Source: an uncultured Clostridia bacterium | Lineage (GTDB): Bacteria > Bacillota > Clostridia > Saccharofermentanales > Saccharofermentanaceae | Direction: 5' to 3' | NCBI GenBank assembly: GCA_905235455.1 | Contig: CAJOLL010000009.1 | Span: forward strand, 1-37,311 | DNA: 37,311 nucleotides | Part shown: one piece after another, positions 8,741 to 16,294 of the stretch | How the letters are laid out: every line of letters starts with the position of its first letter | Position numbering within the stretch: position 1 is the stretch's first letter | Translations under genes and position numbers: made by a program | Notes under the pieces: model-generated | What the model was told of the DNA's origin: nothing | The model's input: only the letters and a program-made list of their open reading frames with translations | Database searches by the model: none

Positions 8741-9634
8741 TCAGCCGTCCTTTCTTCTCTGTTTGACCGCCTCGAAAACAACGATTCCCGCCGCCACCGC
8801 AGCATTGAGGCTGTTGACGGACCCTGCCATCGGGATCGACAGGAGAAAATCGCACTTATCCTTAATGTTCTTACTCATACCTTCCCCTTCCGATCCGATC
8901 ACGATCGCCATCGGTCCGGCCCAGACGTCGTCGAAATACTCGTTCGTGCCTTCCGCATCGGTTCCGGCGATCCAAAAGCCCTTATCCTTCAATTCCAGGA
9001 TCGTTCGGGAAAGGTTCGTGACTCTGGCCACAGGCACATACTCTATCGCACCGGCGGAGGCTTTTGCCACCATGGAGTCCAGCCCGATCGATCTGTGCTG
9101 CGGAATGATGACGCCCGTGACGCCTGCCGCATCGGCAATACGAAGGATCGAACCGAGATTGTAGGCATCCTTTAATTCATCGAGGATCAGAAGAAGCGGA
9201 GCTTCGCCCTTTTCCGCCGCCTTTTCGAGCATGTCATCAATCTCGACATACTCGTGGCTTGCGACCTGGGCAATGACGCCCTGATGGTTATGGGTCTGGC
9301 TCATATCGTTCAGGCTTGCCTTCGGCACTTCCATGATCGGGATATGAAGTTCTTTTGCCATATTGATGATCCTGGCCATCGTCGGATCCGGGCGCGCGTT
9401 ATCTGATTTTGCCGCCACGTAGATCTTATTGAAAGTGCGAGCTGCGCGCATCGCTTCAAGCACGGGATTCCTTCCTTCGATACGGTCGTCTGTCGGGGTC
9501 TTTTCTTCCTTTTCCGTTTTTCTGTCCGAAAAACGCTCCGCCGACGGGTTCCTTTTCATCTTCGGTCCCATCGGCTTTTTGAAATCGTTTCTGTTTTCTC
9601 TCGGACTTCTCGGTCCCGGCATACCAGGTCTCAT
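8741..9634 (-). CDS. rlmB: 23S rRNA (guanosine-2'-O) methyltransferase, SpoU/TrmH family
   Basis: This 297-residue SPOUT enzyme is predicted to methylate the 2'-OH of a conserved guanosine (G2251 in E. coli numbering) in 23S rRNA with SAM. The substrate-binding domain starts at about residue 50 (IEGRNPVLEAM). The three SpoU motifs are present: NLGSILRIADAAGVTG, VIGSEGEGMS and IPMAGSVNSLNAAVAAGI, which form the trefoil-knot SAM site. The first about 50 residues are a basic, Pro/Arg/Lys-rich tail not found in E. coli RlmB. The ATG lies 6 bases after AAAGGAG. The gene follows mrnC and cysS, the usual Firmicutes order. The closely related tRNA Gm18 enzyme is less likely in this context. Confidence 0.92.
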   Translation of the reverse strand: MRPGMPGPRSPRENRNDFKKPMGPKMKRNPSAERFSDRKTEKEEKTPTDDRIEGRNPVLEAMRAARTFNKIYVAAKSDNARPDPTMARIINMAKELHIPIMEVPKASLNDMSQTHNHQGVIAQVASHEYVEIDDMLEKAAEKGEAPLLLILDELKDAYNLGSILRIADAAGVTGVIIPQHRSIGLDSMVAKASAGAIEYVPVARVTNLSRTILELKDKGFWIAGTDAEGTNEYFDDVWAGPMAIVIGSEGEGMSKNIKDKCDFLLSIPMAGSVNSLNAAVAAGIVVFEAVKQRRKDG

Positions 9635-9645
9635 CGATATCTCCT

Positions 9646-10050
9646 TTATGCGCCTTCTTCAAGTATCTCAATGATCCTTCGGATCAGTTCTTCCATACGT
9701 TCTTCTTTGCCCGACAGATACAGATACCCGATCAGTGTCTCTAAGCCTGTCGCATATTTATAGTCCGCCGGGCTTGCATTCTTGGCCATGCTTCCCTGAT
9801 GTCCGTTCTTGCCTCTCCGGAAGACATTCTGCTCTTCCTCGGAAAGCTCGTCGTGAAGCACCCGGATCGCATGAGCCTGCGCAGGTGCGCTGACATACCG
9901 GACTGCCTTTTTGTGCAGTACCCCGGACTGCCCGCCGAAACATGCGACAATGTGCATGCGGATGTAAAGCTCGTATACGGCATCGCCGACATAAGCCAGT
10001 ACCGAAGTCGGCACCTCACGAATATCCTCCGGCGGGATCGGGATCATCAT
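9646..10050 (-). CDS. mrnC: Mini-ribonuclease III (23S rRNA maturation)
   Basis: The 134-residue protein is an RNase III catalytic domain without a dsRNA-binding domain, as in B. subtilis MrnC. The motif AYVGDAVYELYIR carries the catalytic acidic residue, and the second acidic cluster lies in ATGLETLIGYLYL. It forms a homodimer and trims the ends of the 23S rRNA precursor. Its start overlaps the cysS stop by 4 bases (ATGA), so it is coupled to cysS, an arrangement conserved in Firmicutes. Confidence 0.94.
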   Translation of the reverse strand: MMIPIPPEDIREVPTSVLAYVGDAVYELYIRMHIVACFGGQSGVLHKKAVRYVSAPAQAHAIRVLHDELSEEEQNVFRRGKNGHQGSMAKNASPADYKYATGLETLIGYLYLSGKEERMEELIRRIIEILEEGA

Positions 10051-11474
10051 TTCTTCGTCACCTGCGGTCCTTGCGGGGTGTCCTTGATCTGATATCCCAT
10101 CTCGGAGACCCTGTCGCGGATCGCATCCGCTTTGGCAAAATCCTTATTTTTCTTCGCTTCGGCGCGCTGGTTGACAAGCTCCATGACTTCAGACGGAATT
10201 CCGCTGTCCTTATTAAGGATCTCACGGATCTCAAGACCGAGAACGCCCATCAGCTCGCAGATCATGTCGGATGCCGCCTTGATGGAAGCTGCGGAAACAT
10301 CCTTGGCCTTCAGGTGCGTATTCAGCACGCGGACCAGTTCATAGATCGCCGTGATCGCGTCCGCGGTATTCATGTCATCGTCCATTCTCGTGATGAAAGT
10401 ATCCTTCGCTTCGGAAACGGCGTCGGCAAGTTCTTTTTCCGCATCTGCATTTGCGGAAAGACCGGCTTCTGCTTCATGGTTCAAGATAAAGTCAGATGTT
10501 TCAACTGCGGTCGAAATACGGTCCAGCCCGTTCTGCGCGGACTTCAGAAGTTCGTCGGAGAAGTTGATCGGCATTCTGTAGTGTCCGGAAAGGATAAAGA
10601 AACGGATGACTTCGTACGGGAACTTCTCGACGATATCACGTACCGTAAAGAAGTTACCGAGAGACTTACTCATCTTCTCGTTGTCGACATTTACGAACGC
10701 ATTGTGCATCCAGTAGTGCGCGAACGTGCAACCGTTTGCAGCCTCGCTCTGGGCGATCTCGTTCTCATGGTGCGGGAAAATAAGGTCCTGTCCGCCGCCG
10801 TGGATATCGATCGTCTTGCCGAGGTATTTTCTGTTCATGGCCGAGCACTCGATATGCCAGCCCGGACGGCCCTCGCCCCACGGAGAATCCCAGAAAGGTT
10901 CTCCTTCCTTTTTGAACTTCCAGATCGCAAAATCGGCAGGATTTCTCTTTCCTTCGAAGGAAGCACCACGCTCGCCGGCACCGGCTACGAGGTCCTCGAG
11001 GTTATAGTGGGAAAGCTTGCCGTACTCTTGAAACTTCGGCACTTCGAAGTAAATGCCGTCGCCCTCGATGATGTAGGCATAGCCCTTTTCCATCAGGTCG
11101 GAAATAAGCGCGATGATCTCATCCATCGTTTCCGTAGCTCTCGGCTGGAAGGTCGGGCGTTTGATACCCAGCGCATCTGCGTCCTTATAGTACTCGGCAA
11201 TATATCTGTCTGCGATCTCCTTTACAGTGGTGCCCTCTTCATTGGCACGCTTGATCATCTTGTCGTCGATGTCAGTAAAGTTCTGGCAGAACGTAACGTC
11301 GTAACCTCTGTATTCGAGGTAGCGGCGCAGTGTATCAAAAGTAACGAACGGGCGGGCATTTCCCAGGTGGAAGTAGTTATAGACCGTCGGGCCGCAAGCG
11401 TAGAGCTTGACTTTGCCCTCTTCCATCGGGACGAATTCTTCTTTCATTCTTGTCAGCGTATTATAAATCTTCAT
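10047..11474 (-). CDS. cysS: Cysteinyl-tRNA synthetase
   Basis: This class I synthetase charges tRNA-Cys. I start it at 11474 (MKIYNTL), where GGAGG lies 7 bases upstream; a start 27 bases earlier is in frame but has no ribosome site. Length is 475 residues. The HIGH motif appears as HLGN (residues 36-39) and KMSKS at 267-271. Zinc ligands include Cys27 (LYACGPTVYN), the Cys in WHIECSAMN and the His pair in FPHHENE. The C-terminal helical anticodon domain is complete. It heads the cysS-mrnC-rlmB operon, behind a long leader. Confidence 0.97.
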   Translation of the reverse strand: MKIYNTLTRMKEEFVPMEEGKVKLYACGPTVYNYFHLGNARPFVTFDTLRRYLEYRGYDVTFCQNFTDIDDKMIKRANEEGTTVKEIADRYIAEYYKDADALGIKRPTFQPRATETMDEIIALISDLMEKGYAYIIEGDGIYFEVPKFQEYGKLSHYNLEDLVAGAGERGASFEGKRNPADFAIWKFKKEGEPFWDSPWGEGRPGWHIECSAMNRKYLGKTIDIHGGGQDLIFPHHENEIAQSEAANGCTFAHYWMHNAFVNVDNEKMSKSLGNFFTVRDIVEKFPYEVIRFFILSGHYRMPINFSDELLKSAQNGLDRISTAVETSDFILNHEAEAGLSANADAEKELADAVSEAKDTFITRMDDDMNTADAITAIYELVRVLNTHLKAKDVSAASIKAASDMICELMGVLGLEIREILNKDSGIPSEVMELVNQRAEAKKNKDFAKADAIRDRVSEMGYQIKDTPQGPQVTKK

Positions 11475-11680
11475 GTGATTTCCTCCATGGTATTTCATCA
11501 AATTGAATTCTCATCCGACACAAATACAGCCGGATGCTGTGCCAAAGCAATACTTATTGCCCTGACACGCAGGTACAGACAGCACAACATCGCTCGGGAG
11601 CGGCCGCATTGGCTCCGATCCGAAACAGGAACTGTCTTGCCTCATGATCTGTGAGAACTTGAAAAACATGGTGAAAAATG
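11475..11680 (-). promoter_or_regulatory. Long untranslated leader of cysS with several hairpins
   Basis: About 200 bases between an intrinsic terminator and the cysS start carry no open frame of interest. On the minus strand three small hairpins can be drawn: CGGAGC with GCTCCCG (around 11590-11620), GCAAT with ATTGC (around 11550) and CATCCG with CGGATG (around 11515-11540). I could not find the T-box consensus GGTGGNACCGCG expected for a tRNA-sensing leader, so the mode of control is unknown. Confidence 0.35.
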
Positions 11681-11715
11681 ATAAACAAAAGCGAGCCTGT
11701 CGTGCCAGGCTCACG
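11681..11715 (-). terminator. Intrinsic terminator of the RNA gene upstream of cysS
   Basis: GAGCCTG (11706-11712) pairs with CAGGCTC (11693-11699) around a 6-base loop. It is followed on the minus strand by GCTTTTGTTTAT. It ends the transcript that starts near 11964, so that transcript is probably a separate RNA; read-through into cysS is possible. Confidence 0.8.
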
Positions 11716-11964
11716 CGCAGTAACCAGTTTTGAATCTTTTCTAAGACCCATTCTTCTTCCCGTTCTGTTTTGTCGAAAATAAAAGCCCAAAACCGCGCCC
11801 ACTTTTGACACCTAGCGATCGCCAGGTGGGTATCCTGCGGCAGTCTAAGATCTTCCTCTCGGGAGCGCTTCCGAAGAAGCGGTAAGGCTTGATCGTCTCT
11901 GCACCGACACCGGATTCCCGATTATGTCATGAAGGTTCAAAAACATGAGCATCAGCTTTAGGTT
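11681..11964 (-). ncRNA. Structured non-coding RNA downstream of comFC (candidate raiA-type RNA)
   Basis: A strong extended -10 promoter and an intrinsic terminator bracket about 280 bases with no plausible reading frame. The predicted RNA contains a UUCG-capped hairpin (GCTTC-TTCG-GAAGC), a nested element in which CCCAC pairs with GTGGG around CACCTGGCGATCGCTAGGTG, and a GGGAATCC motif. It lies about 80 bases behind comFC on the same strand. From memory, raiA-motif RNAs of Firmicutes and Actinobacteria are about 200 nt long and often sit beside comFC or raiA, so that class is my best guess from size and context. No raiA gene is in the window. 6S RNA and a degenerate cobalamin riboswitch were considered and fit less well. 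Confidence 0.5.
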
Positions 11965-11970
11965 GTCTTT

Positions 11971-11979
11971 ATTATACCA
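11971..11979 (-). promoter_or_regulatory. Extended -10 promoter of the comFC-downstream RNA gene
   Basis: The minus strand reads TGGTATAAT, a near-perfect extended -10 element. Transcription would start near 11964. The -35 region is not recognisable. The element is just downstream of the comFC stop and points away from it. Confidence 0.65.
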
Positions 11980-12045
11980 GTATACTTACAAAAAGGGAAG
12001 CGGAAAGGAATTACTAAACTGTAACAATTCCGAGGCGGAAATATA

Positions 12046-12852
12046 TCAACTTTCTATGTTTTCACGATGCGTGGCGCACACCACTCCGACGACAGTTGCC
12101 GCTCCGTTTTCAAAAAGCACTTTGGCCGCTTCATGAAGGGTCGAACCGGTCGTCAATATATCGTCCACCAGAAGGATATTCCATCCGGTGATGTCCCAGC
12201 TCTCCTCGATCGCATATGCACCCTCCACATTTTTTCTTCTTTCCTCCGGTTCTTTGTATCTGCTCTGCTGATTTGTATGTCTGACCTTGCGTATAACATT
12301 GTTACACAGAGGTATCCGAAGATGATTCGAAATCCCTTTTGCCAGCACTTCCGCCTGATTATACCCTCTTTTTCGAAGACGTTTTTCCGAAAGGGGAACC
12401 GGAACGACCGCATCCCACTTCACGGGAGTGTTTTTCGGAAACTCCCGACCCATCAGGTCCGCCAGGAGCTGCCCGCAGTATATCTCGGAAAAGAATTTGA
12501 GTCTCTTGACCAGAAGCGTCACCGGCATTTCATAATGAAAAAGCGCCCACACGGAGAAATCGGGAATCGGATCCTCCTCATAGGGTTCGGAAAGGCACGG
12601 GAACCACCGCTCATTTTCCACACGCACGGGAAGTTTGCAAAGGCAGGACGTACAGATCTGAAGTTCCCTGGTTCTTTTCCCGCAGTTATCGCGCTCGACC
12701 AGCACGCGCCCGCAATTGATGCATACTTCCGGAAAAAGAAATGAAAGCGCGGCATTGGCTGCGTTCCGAAGCGTTTTGTTTATCATAGAAAGCTCGGCCG
12801 TGTCGGCCCTTTGACATTTGCTAGCTGCGTTCCGAAGCGTTTTGTTGATCAT
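12046..12852 (-). CDS. comFC: ComFC/GntX-type phosphoribosyltransferase-like protein
   Basis: The 268-residue protein has an N-terminal zinc-finger-like segment (Cys44, Cys47, Cys67, Cys70: CINCG and CTSC) and a phosphoribosyltransferase fold with RGYNQ (162-166) and the PRPP loop VDDILTTGST (229-238). ComFC is needed for DNA uptake in competent bacteria; the substrate of the PRTase fold is not established. I start it at 12852, where GGGAGG lies 6 bases upstream. The first 33 residues contain a duplicated MINKTLRNAA segment (see the repeat entry). It is the last gene of the metK-recD-comFC group. Confidence 0.9.
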   Translation of the reverse strand: MINKTLRNAASKCQRADTAELSMINKTLRNAANAALSFLFPEVCINCGRVLVERDNCGKRTRELQICTSCLCKLPVRVENERWFPCLSEPYEEDPIPDFSVWALFHYEMPVTLLVKRLKFFSEIYCGQLLADLMGREFPKNTPVKWDAVVPVPLSEKRLRKRGYNQAEVLAKGISNHLRIPLCNNVIRKVRHTNQQSRYKEPEERRKNVEGAYAIEESWDITGWNILLVDDILTTGSTLHEAAKVLFENGAATVVGVVCATHRENIES

Positions 12853-12859
12853 AGAAAGC
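12758..12859. repeat. Direct repeat duplicating the start region of comFC (36-base unit, 66-base period)
   Basis: Two copies of a 36-base unit (12758-12793 and 12824-12859) differ at a single base and are separated by 30 bases. Both encode SMINKTLRNAA-type sequence in the same frame, so comFC carries its own start codon context twice. Only the upstream copy has a Shine-Dalgarno site (GGGAGG). Confidence 0.9.
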
Positions 12860-12903
12860 CTCCCGCAAAGGAAATATCGGCGCACTATGAGATTCGGATA
12901 TGA

Positions 12904-14664
12904 TTAGGATTCTTTCTGACCTTCAAGGAAGATCTTCAGCGCAGTTCTTCTTGTTTCTGAATATTGGGATGAGATCATGAAAGAAATCGTCTTTCGGTCT
13001 CCCACGATCCACAGTTCATTCTTGGCACGGGTCACCGCCGTGTAAAGAAGGTTCCGGTTAAAGATCGGTCCTCTCTCCGAAGGAAGTACCAAAAGGACCT
13101 TCTTCCACTCCCCGCCCTGTGCTTTGTGCACCGTAAGCGCATATGCAAGTTCCAGATCCATTAGTCTTTCCACCGGATAAGACGCTCTTCTACCGTCATC
13201 GAAAAGGATGTCCAGCGGAAACTCCGAAGCGGGCATGATCTCTCTTACGAATCCGATGTCTCCGTTAAAAACGCCTTCGCCTTCCGATCCGTCGCTATCT
13301 TTACACAAAAGACGGTAGTCGTTTTTGACCTGGATGACACGGTCTTCTTTCGAGAAATATCTCGTTACGCCCTCCCGGATACGGATCGCGGACGGACGGC
13401 TGCCCCGTCGGTTCGACATCAGTTTCTGCATCATCTCGTTAATGGAATCGGTACTGACCGGACCGTTTCTTCTCGGACACAGGATCGCCATATCGCGCCA
13501 GGCATCAATATGACAGTCCGGGTTGTTCTTTCGGATCCACTCGGCGACATAGTCGAGGATCTCGTTTTGTCTGGCTTGGACAAAATGAATATCCGATACA
13601 TCCTGCGGAAACTCCATCTCTTTCCCGTGAAGAATGTTCGACGCATTCTTCACGATCATGCTGCTTCTAACCTGACGGAAGTTTTCGACCAACGTACACA
13701 CGGGGACCTTTCCCGAACCGATCAGATCGGCAAGGACACGCCCGGAACCTACCGAAGGCAACTGATGAGAATCGCCGACCAGAACGATCACCACGTCCTC
13801 ATCGACCGCTTCGAGGAACTGCGAAAAGATCACGCAATCGATCATACTTGCTTCGTCGATGAGAAATACTTTTCCCGGGTGATGATTATTCTTCGTGTAG
13901 TAGAAATAACTCTCGTCCGAATCTTCGTCATAGGTCGCCCCGAGAAGGCGGTGAAGCGTCTGCGCGGGAGCATTTGTCACATCTCCCATCCGCTTCGCCG
14001 CTTTTCCTGTCGGTGCACAGCAGAAGACATGGTCGCTATGGATGTTGAGATAGTACTGATAGATGACACGAAGGATCGTCGTCTTGCCTGTACCCGGACC
14101 GCCGTCTACGATGACGAAGTTCTTACTGAGCGCTGTCCGGACGACCTCTTCCTGTTCTTTCGAAAGCTTGAACTCTTCCCCGACCTGCGTCCACCGCAGG
14201 GCTTTTTCCAGGATCGGCTCATTGACGGACCTGTCTTTTACCGTTTTTTTCAAACGTCGGGCGATGGTCGCTTCCGCCCTGATCGCGCGGTCATCAGCCA
14301 CCCAGATCTCTTTTCCGGATTTGACCGCCCGATCGAACTTCTTGTAAAAATGCAGTTTGGATTCTTTTTCATCCCAGGAGCAAAGAGAAAGGATTTCCGC
14401 ATCCATCTGTTCCTGAAACCAGTTCGGAACGATGCTCTGGACGAAGGTCTTTCTGTATTCGAGGCACTCCGGTTTGTTTTTATATGAACAGAAGAAGCAG
14501 GGCGAACGGAAATCCGTGGAAAACCAGGCGTTTTTCAGAATCTTCTCGCCTTCTTCTTTCCATAACGACATCGGCAAAAACGTGTGACCGTTTTTGCCGA
14601 GGATCCGCTCGAATGAACGCATCAGTTCATTCGTTACAAAATGATCCAGACACATTCCTTCCAT
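12904..14664 (-). CDS. RecD-like SF1B DNA helicase, short form with N-terminal cysteine cluster
   Basis: The start is the ATG at 14664, 6 bases after GGAG; an upstream TTG lies on top of that ribosome site. The 586-residue protein has a helicase core with Walker A GGPGTGKTT (188-196), motif II LIDEASM, the motif FRQ, and C-terminal motifs LTVHKAQGGEW and YTAVTRAK. RecD2 enzymes of Firmicutes are usually 740-800 residues with an N-terminal helix-hairpin-helix domain. That domain is absent here. In its place is a region with Cys5, Cys56, Cys59 and Cys67 (CFFCSYKNKPEC), which could hold zinc or an Fe-S cluster. No recB or recC is present. It lies between metK and comFC with short gaps. Confidence 0.85.
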   Translation of the reverse strand: MEGMCLDHFVTNELMRSFERILGKNGHTFLPMSLWKEEGEKILKNAWFSTDFRSPCFFCSYKNKPECLEYRKTFVQSIVPNWFQEQMDAEILSLCSWDEKESKLHFYKKFDRAVKSGKEIWVADDRAIRAEATIARRLKKTVKDRSVNEPILEKALRWTQVGEEFKLSKEQEEVVRTALSKNFVIVDGGPGTGKTTILRVIYQYYLNIHSDHVFCCAPTGKAAKRMGDVTNAPAQTLHRLLGATYDEDSDESYFYYTKNNHHPGKVFLIDEASMIDCVIFSQFLEAVDEDVVIVLVGDSHQLPSVGSGRVLADLIGSGKVPVCTLVENFRQVRSSMIVKNASNILHGKEMEFPQDVSDIHFVQARQNEILDYVAEWIRKNNPDCHIDAWRDMAILCPRRNGPVSTDSINEMMQKLMSNRRGSRPSAIRIREGVTRYFSKEDRVIQVKNDYRLLCKDSDGSEGEGVFNGDIGFVREIMPASEFPLDILFDDGRRASYPVERLMDLELAYALTVHKAQGGEWKKVLLVLPSERGPIFNRNLLYTAVTRAKNELWIVGDRKTISFMISSQYSETRRTALKIFLEGQKES

Positions 14665-14697
14665 GTATAACTCCAAAAGAGTGGTTACGGTCCGACC

Positions 14698-15897
14698 TTA
14701 AAGGCCTGCCTTTGCCTTAAGGATCTCTGCCTTATCTGTCTTCTCCCACGGGAAGCCTGCGTCATTTCTTCCGAAGTGGCCATATGCTGCCGTTGCCTTA
14801 TAGATCGGGCGGCGCAGATCCAGATCGCGAATGATCGCTGCCGGACGAAGGTCGAATACTTCGTTGACGATCTCGGTGATTCTCTCATCGGAAATCTTTC
14901 CGGAACCGAATGTATCTACCATGACAGATACCGGGCGTGCTACACCGATCGCGTATGCGAACTGGATCTCACACTCATCTGCGATACCCGCAGCAACAAT
15001 ATTCTTCGCGATGTAGCGGGCAGCATAAGCCGCGGAACGGTCTACCTTCGTCGGGTCTTTACCGGAGAAAGCTCCGCCGCCGTGACGAGCATATCCGCCG
15101 TATGTATCAACAATGATCTTTCTTCCCGTAAGGCCGCTGTCACCCTGAGGTCCGCCGACTACGAAACGACCTGTCGGGTTGATGAAGATCTTGGTGTTCT
15201 CATCGACAAGATCTTTCGGAAGAACCGGAAGAATGACCAGTTCTTTTACCTTGGAAGCAAGTTCTTCATGAGAAACGGAATCCTTGTGCTGAGTGGAGAT
15301 AACGACAGCCTCGATCCTCTTTGGCGTTCTTCCGTCATACTCGATCGTTACCTGGCTCTTTCCGTCCGGACGGAGAAAATCGACAAGACCTTCTTTTCTG
15401 ACCTGGGTCAGACGACTTGTCAGTTTATGCGCCAGAGAGATCGGAAGCGGCATCAGCTCTTCGGTATCGTTATTTGCATAACCGAACATCATGCCCTGAT
15501 CGCCTGCACCTGTATCGAGTTCGCTCTCATCTGTATGATTTCTCTTTTCCAGGGAGCAGTTAACGCCCTGGGCAATATCCGGAGACTGCTCGTCGATCGA
15601 AGTCAGGATCGCGCATGTCTTATAGTCAAATCCGGAATCACTTCCGTCATAGCCGATCTCCTTAACGGTATCACGAACGATCGCCGGAATATCTACATAA
15701 GCACTTGTCGTAATCTCACCCATAACAAAGACCATACCTGTGGTACATGTGGTCTCGCAGGCAACACGCGCCATCGGGTCGTCTGCAATGATCGCGTCGA
15801 GCACAGCGTCGGAGATCTGGTCACAGATCTTATCCGGGTGTCCCTCCGTTACGGATTCTGAAGTAAAAAGCCATTTTCCCTGTCTGTTTCTGTCCAT
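14698..15897 (-). CDS. metK: S-adenosylmethionine synthetase
   Basis: The enzyme makes SAM from methionine and ATP as a cytoplasmic tetramer. The 399-residue protein is full length. Signature regions are [20 protein letters not shown] at the ATP site, [12 protein letters not shown], and the glycine-rich phosphate loop [19 protein letters not shown]. The ATG follows TAGGAGG. A SAM-I riboswitch with its terminator lies between promoter and gene, so synthesis stops when SAM is plentiful. The two downstream genes (helicase, comFC) have gaps of 33 and 51 bases and probably share this control. Confidence 0.98.
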   Translation of the reverse strand: MDRNRQGKWLFTSESVTEGHPDKICDQISDAVLDAIIADDPMARVACETTCTTGMVFVMGEITTSAYVDIPAIVRDTVKEIGYDGSDSGFDYKTCAILTSIDEQSPDIAQGVNCSLEKRNHTDESELDTGAGDQGMMFGYANNDTEELMPLPISLAHKLTSRLTQVRKEGLVDFLRPDGKSQVTIEYDGRTPKRIEAVVISTQHKDSVSHEELASKVKELVILPVLPKDLVDENTKIFINPTGRFVVGGPQGDSGLTGRKIIVDTYGGYARHGGGAFSGKDPTKVDRSAAYAARYIAKNIVAAGIADECEIQFAYAIGVARPVSVMVDTFGSGKISDERITEIVNEVFDLRPAAIIRDLDLRRPIYKATAAYGHFGRNDAGFPWEKTDKAEILKAKAGL

Positions 15898-15923
15898 AAA
15901 GAACCTCCTAAAGTAAGTAAAAT

Positions 15924-15958
15924 AAAAACCTTTCCCGAAATCATCAGAGGAAAGGTTT
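15924..15958 (-). terminator. Riboswitch-controlled terminator ahead of metK
   Basis: A perfect 10-pair stem (AACCTTTCC-type arms at 15949-15958 and 15926-15935) with a 13-base loop is followed on the minus strand by TTTTATTTT. It sits between the SAM-I aptamer and the metK ribosome site and is the expression platform of the switch. Confidence 0.92.
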
Positions 15959-15974
15959 GATAAATCATATAAAC

Positions 15975-16082
15975 TATCCTCATCTTTCAGGTCACACCTG
16001 CTGGATTTGGCACCGCTGCTTTACCGCGGTTGCCGGACTTCATAGGGCCAGATCCCTCCGTCGCTCTTGATAAGAGATGCAT
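15975..16082 (-). ncRNA. SAM-I (S-box) riboswitch aptamer
   Basis: On the minus strand the RNA shows the S-box landmarks in order: CTTATCAAGAGCGACGGAGG, GATCTGGCCCTATGAAGTC, CGGCAACC, a P3-like hairpin, GGTGCCAAATCC and the closing AAAGATGAG. Binding of SAM favours the following terminator and turns metK off. Confidence 0.95.
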
Positions 16083-16098
16083 TTCAGTTGTTGGCAGT

Positions 16099-16127
16099 AT
16101 GATACCACTCGCACCTTCTCTTGGCAA
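16099..16127 (-). promoter_or_regulatory. Sigma-A type promoter of metK
   Basis: TTGCCA (16122-16127) and TATCAT (16099-16104) on the minus strand are exactly 17 bases apart. The predicted start lies about 10 bases before the S-box aptamer. No equally clear promoter was found for the divergent Tad genes in the T-rich stretch 16130-16290. Confidence 0.8.
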
Positions 16128-16294
16128 GGCATTTTTCGCTCAAAATTTCCGTGTTTTTTTTAAGATGCCGAGGCCGCAGGGCTCTTCACCGAAAAAGTTG
16201 TAATCGTGGTAGTTTTTGCCACTTTTTGTCGGTTTTTTTGAAGCTTCTTTCTGCTTTAATTGACTCAGCAAACGGCAAGGAGGTCTCAAAAAAA

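Noticed and set aside
9942..11654. A 570-codon open frame on the plus strand opposite cysS
   Set aside because: It is the mirror of a well-identified synthetase gene, has no ribosome site or recognisable domain, and long antisense frames are common opposite such codon use.
11681..11964. 6S RNA or cobalamin riboswitch as identity of the RNA gene
   Set aside because: GGGAATCCGGTG and CAGGATACC recall cobalamin-riboswitch motifs, and the GAGAGGAAG...GACTGC stretch recalls 6S RNA. The core spacing does not fit either, and no cobalamin gene follows.
11475..11964. T-box leader for cysS
   Set aside because: AGTGGGCGCGG near 11790 loosely recalls the T-box GGTGGNACCGCG, but two bases are missing and an intrinsic terminator followed by 200 more bases does not match T-box architecture.
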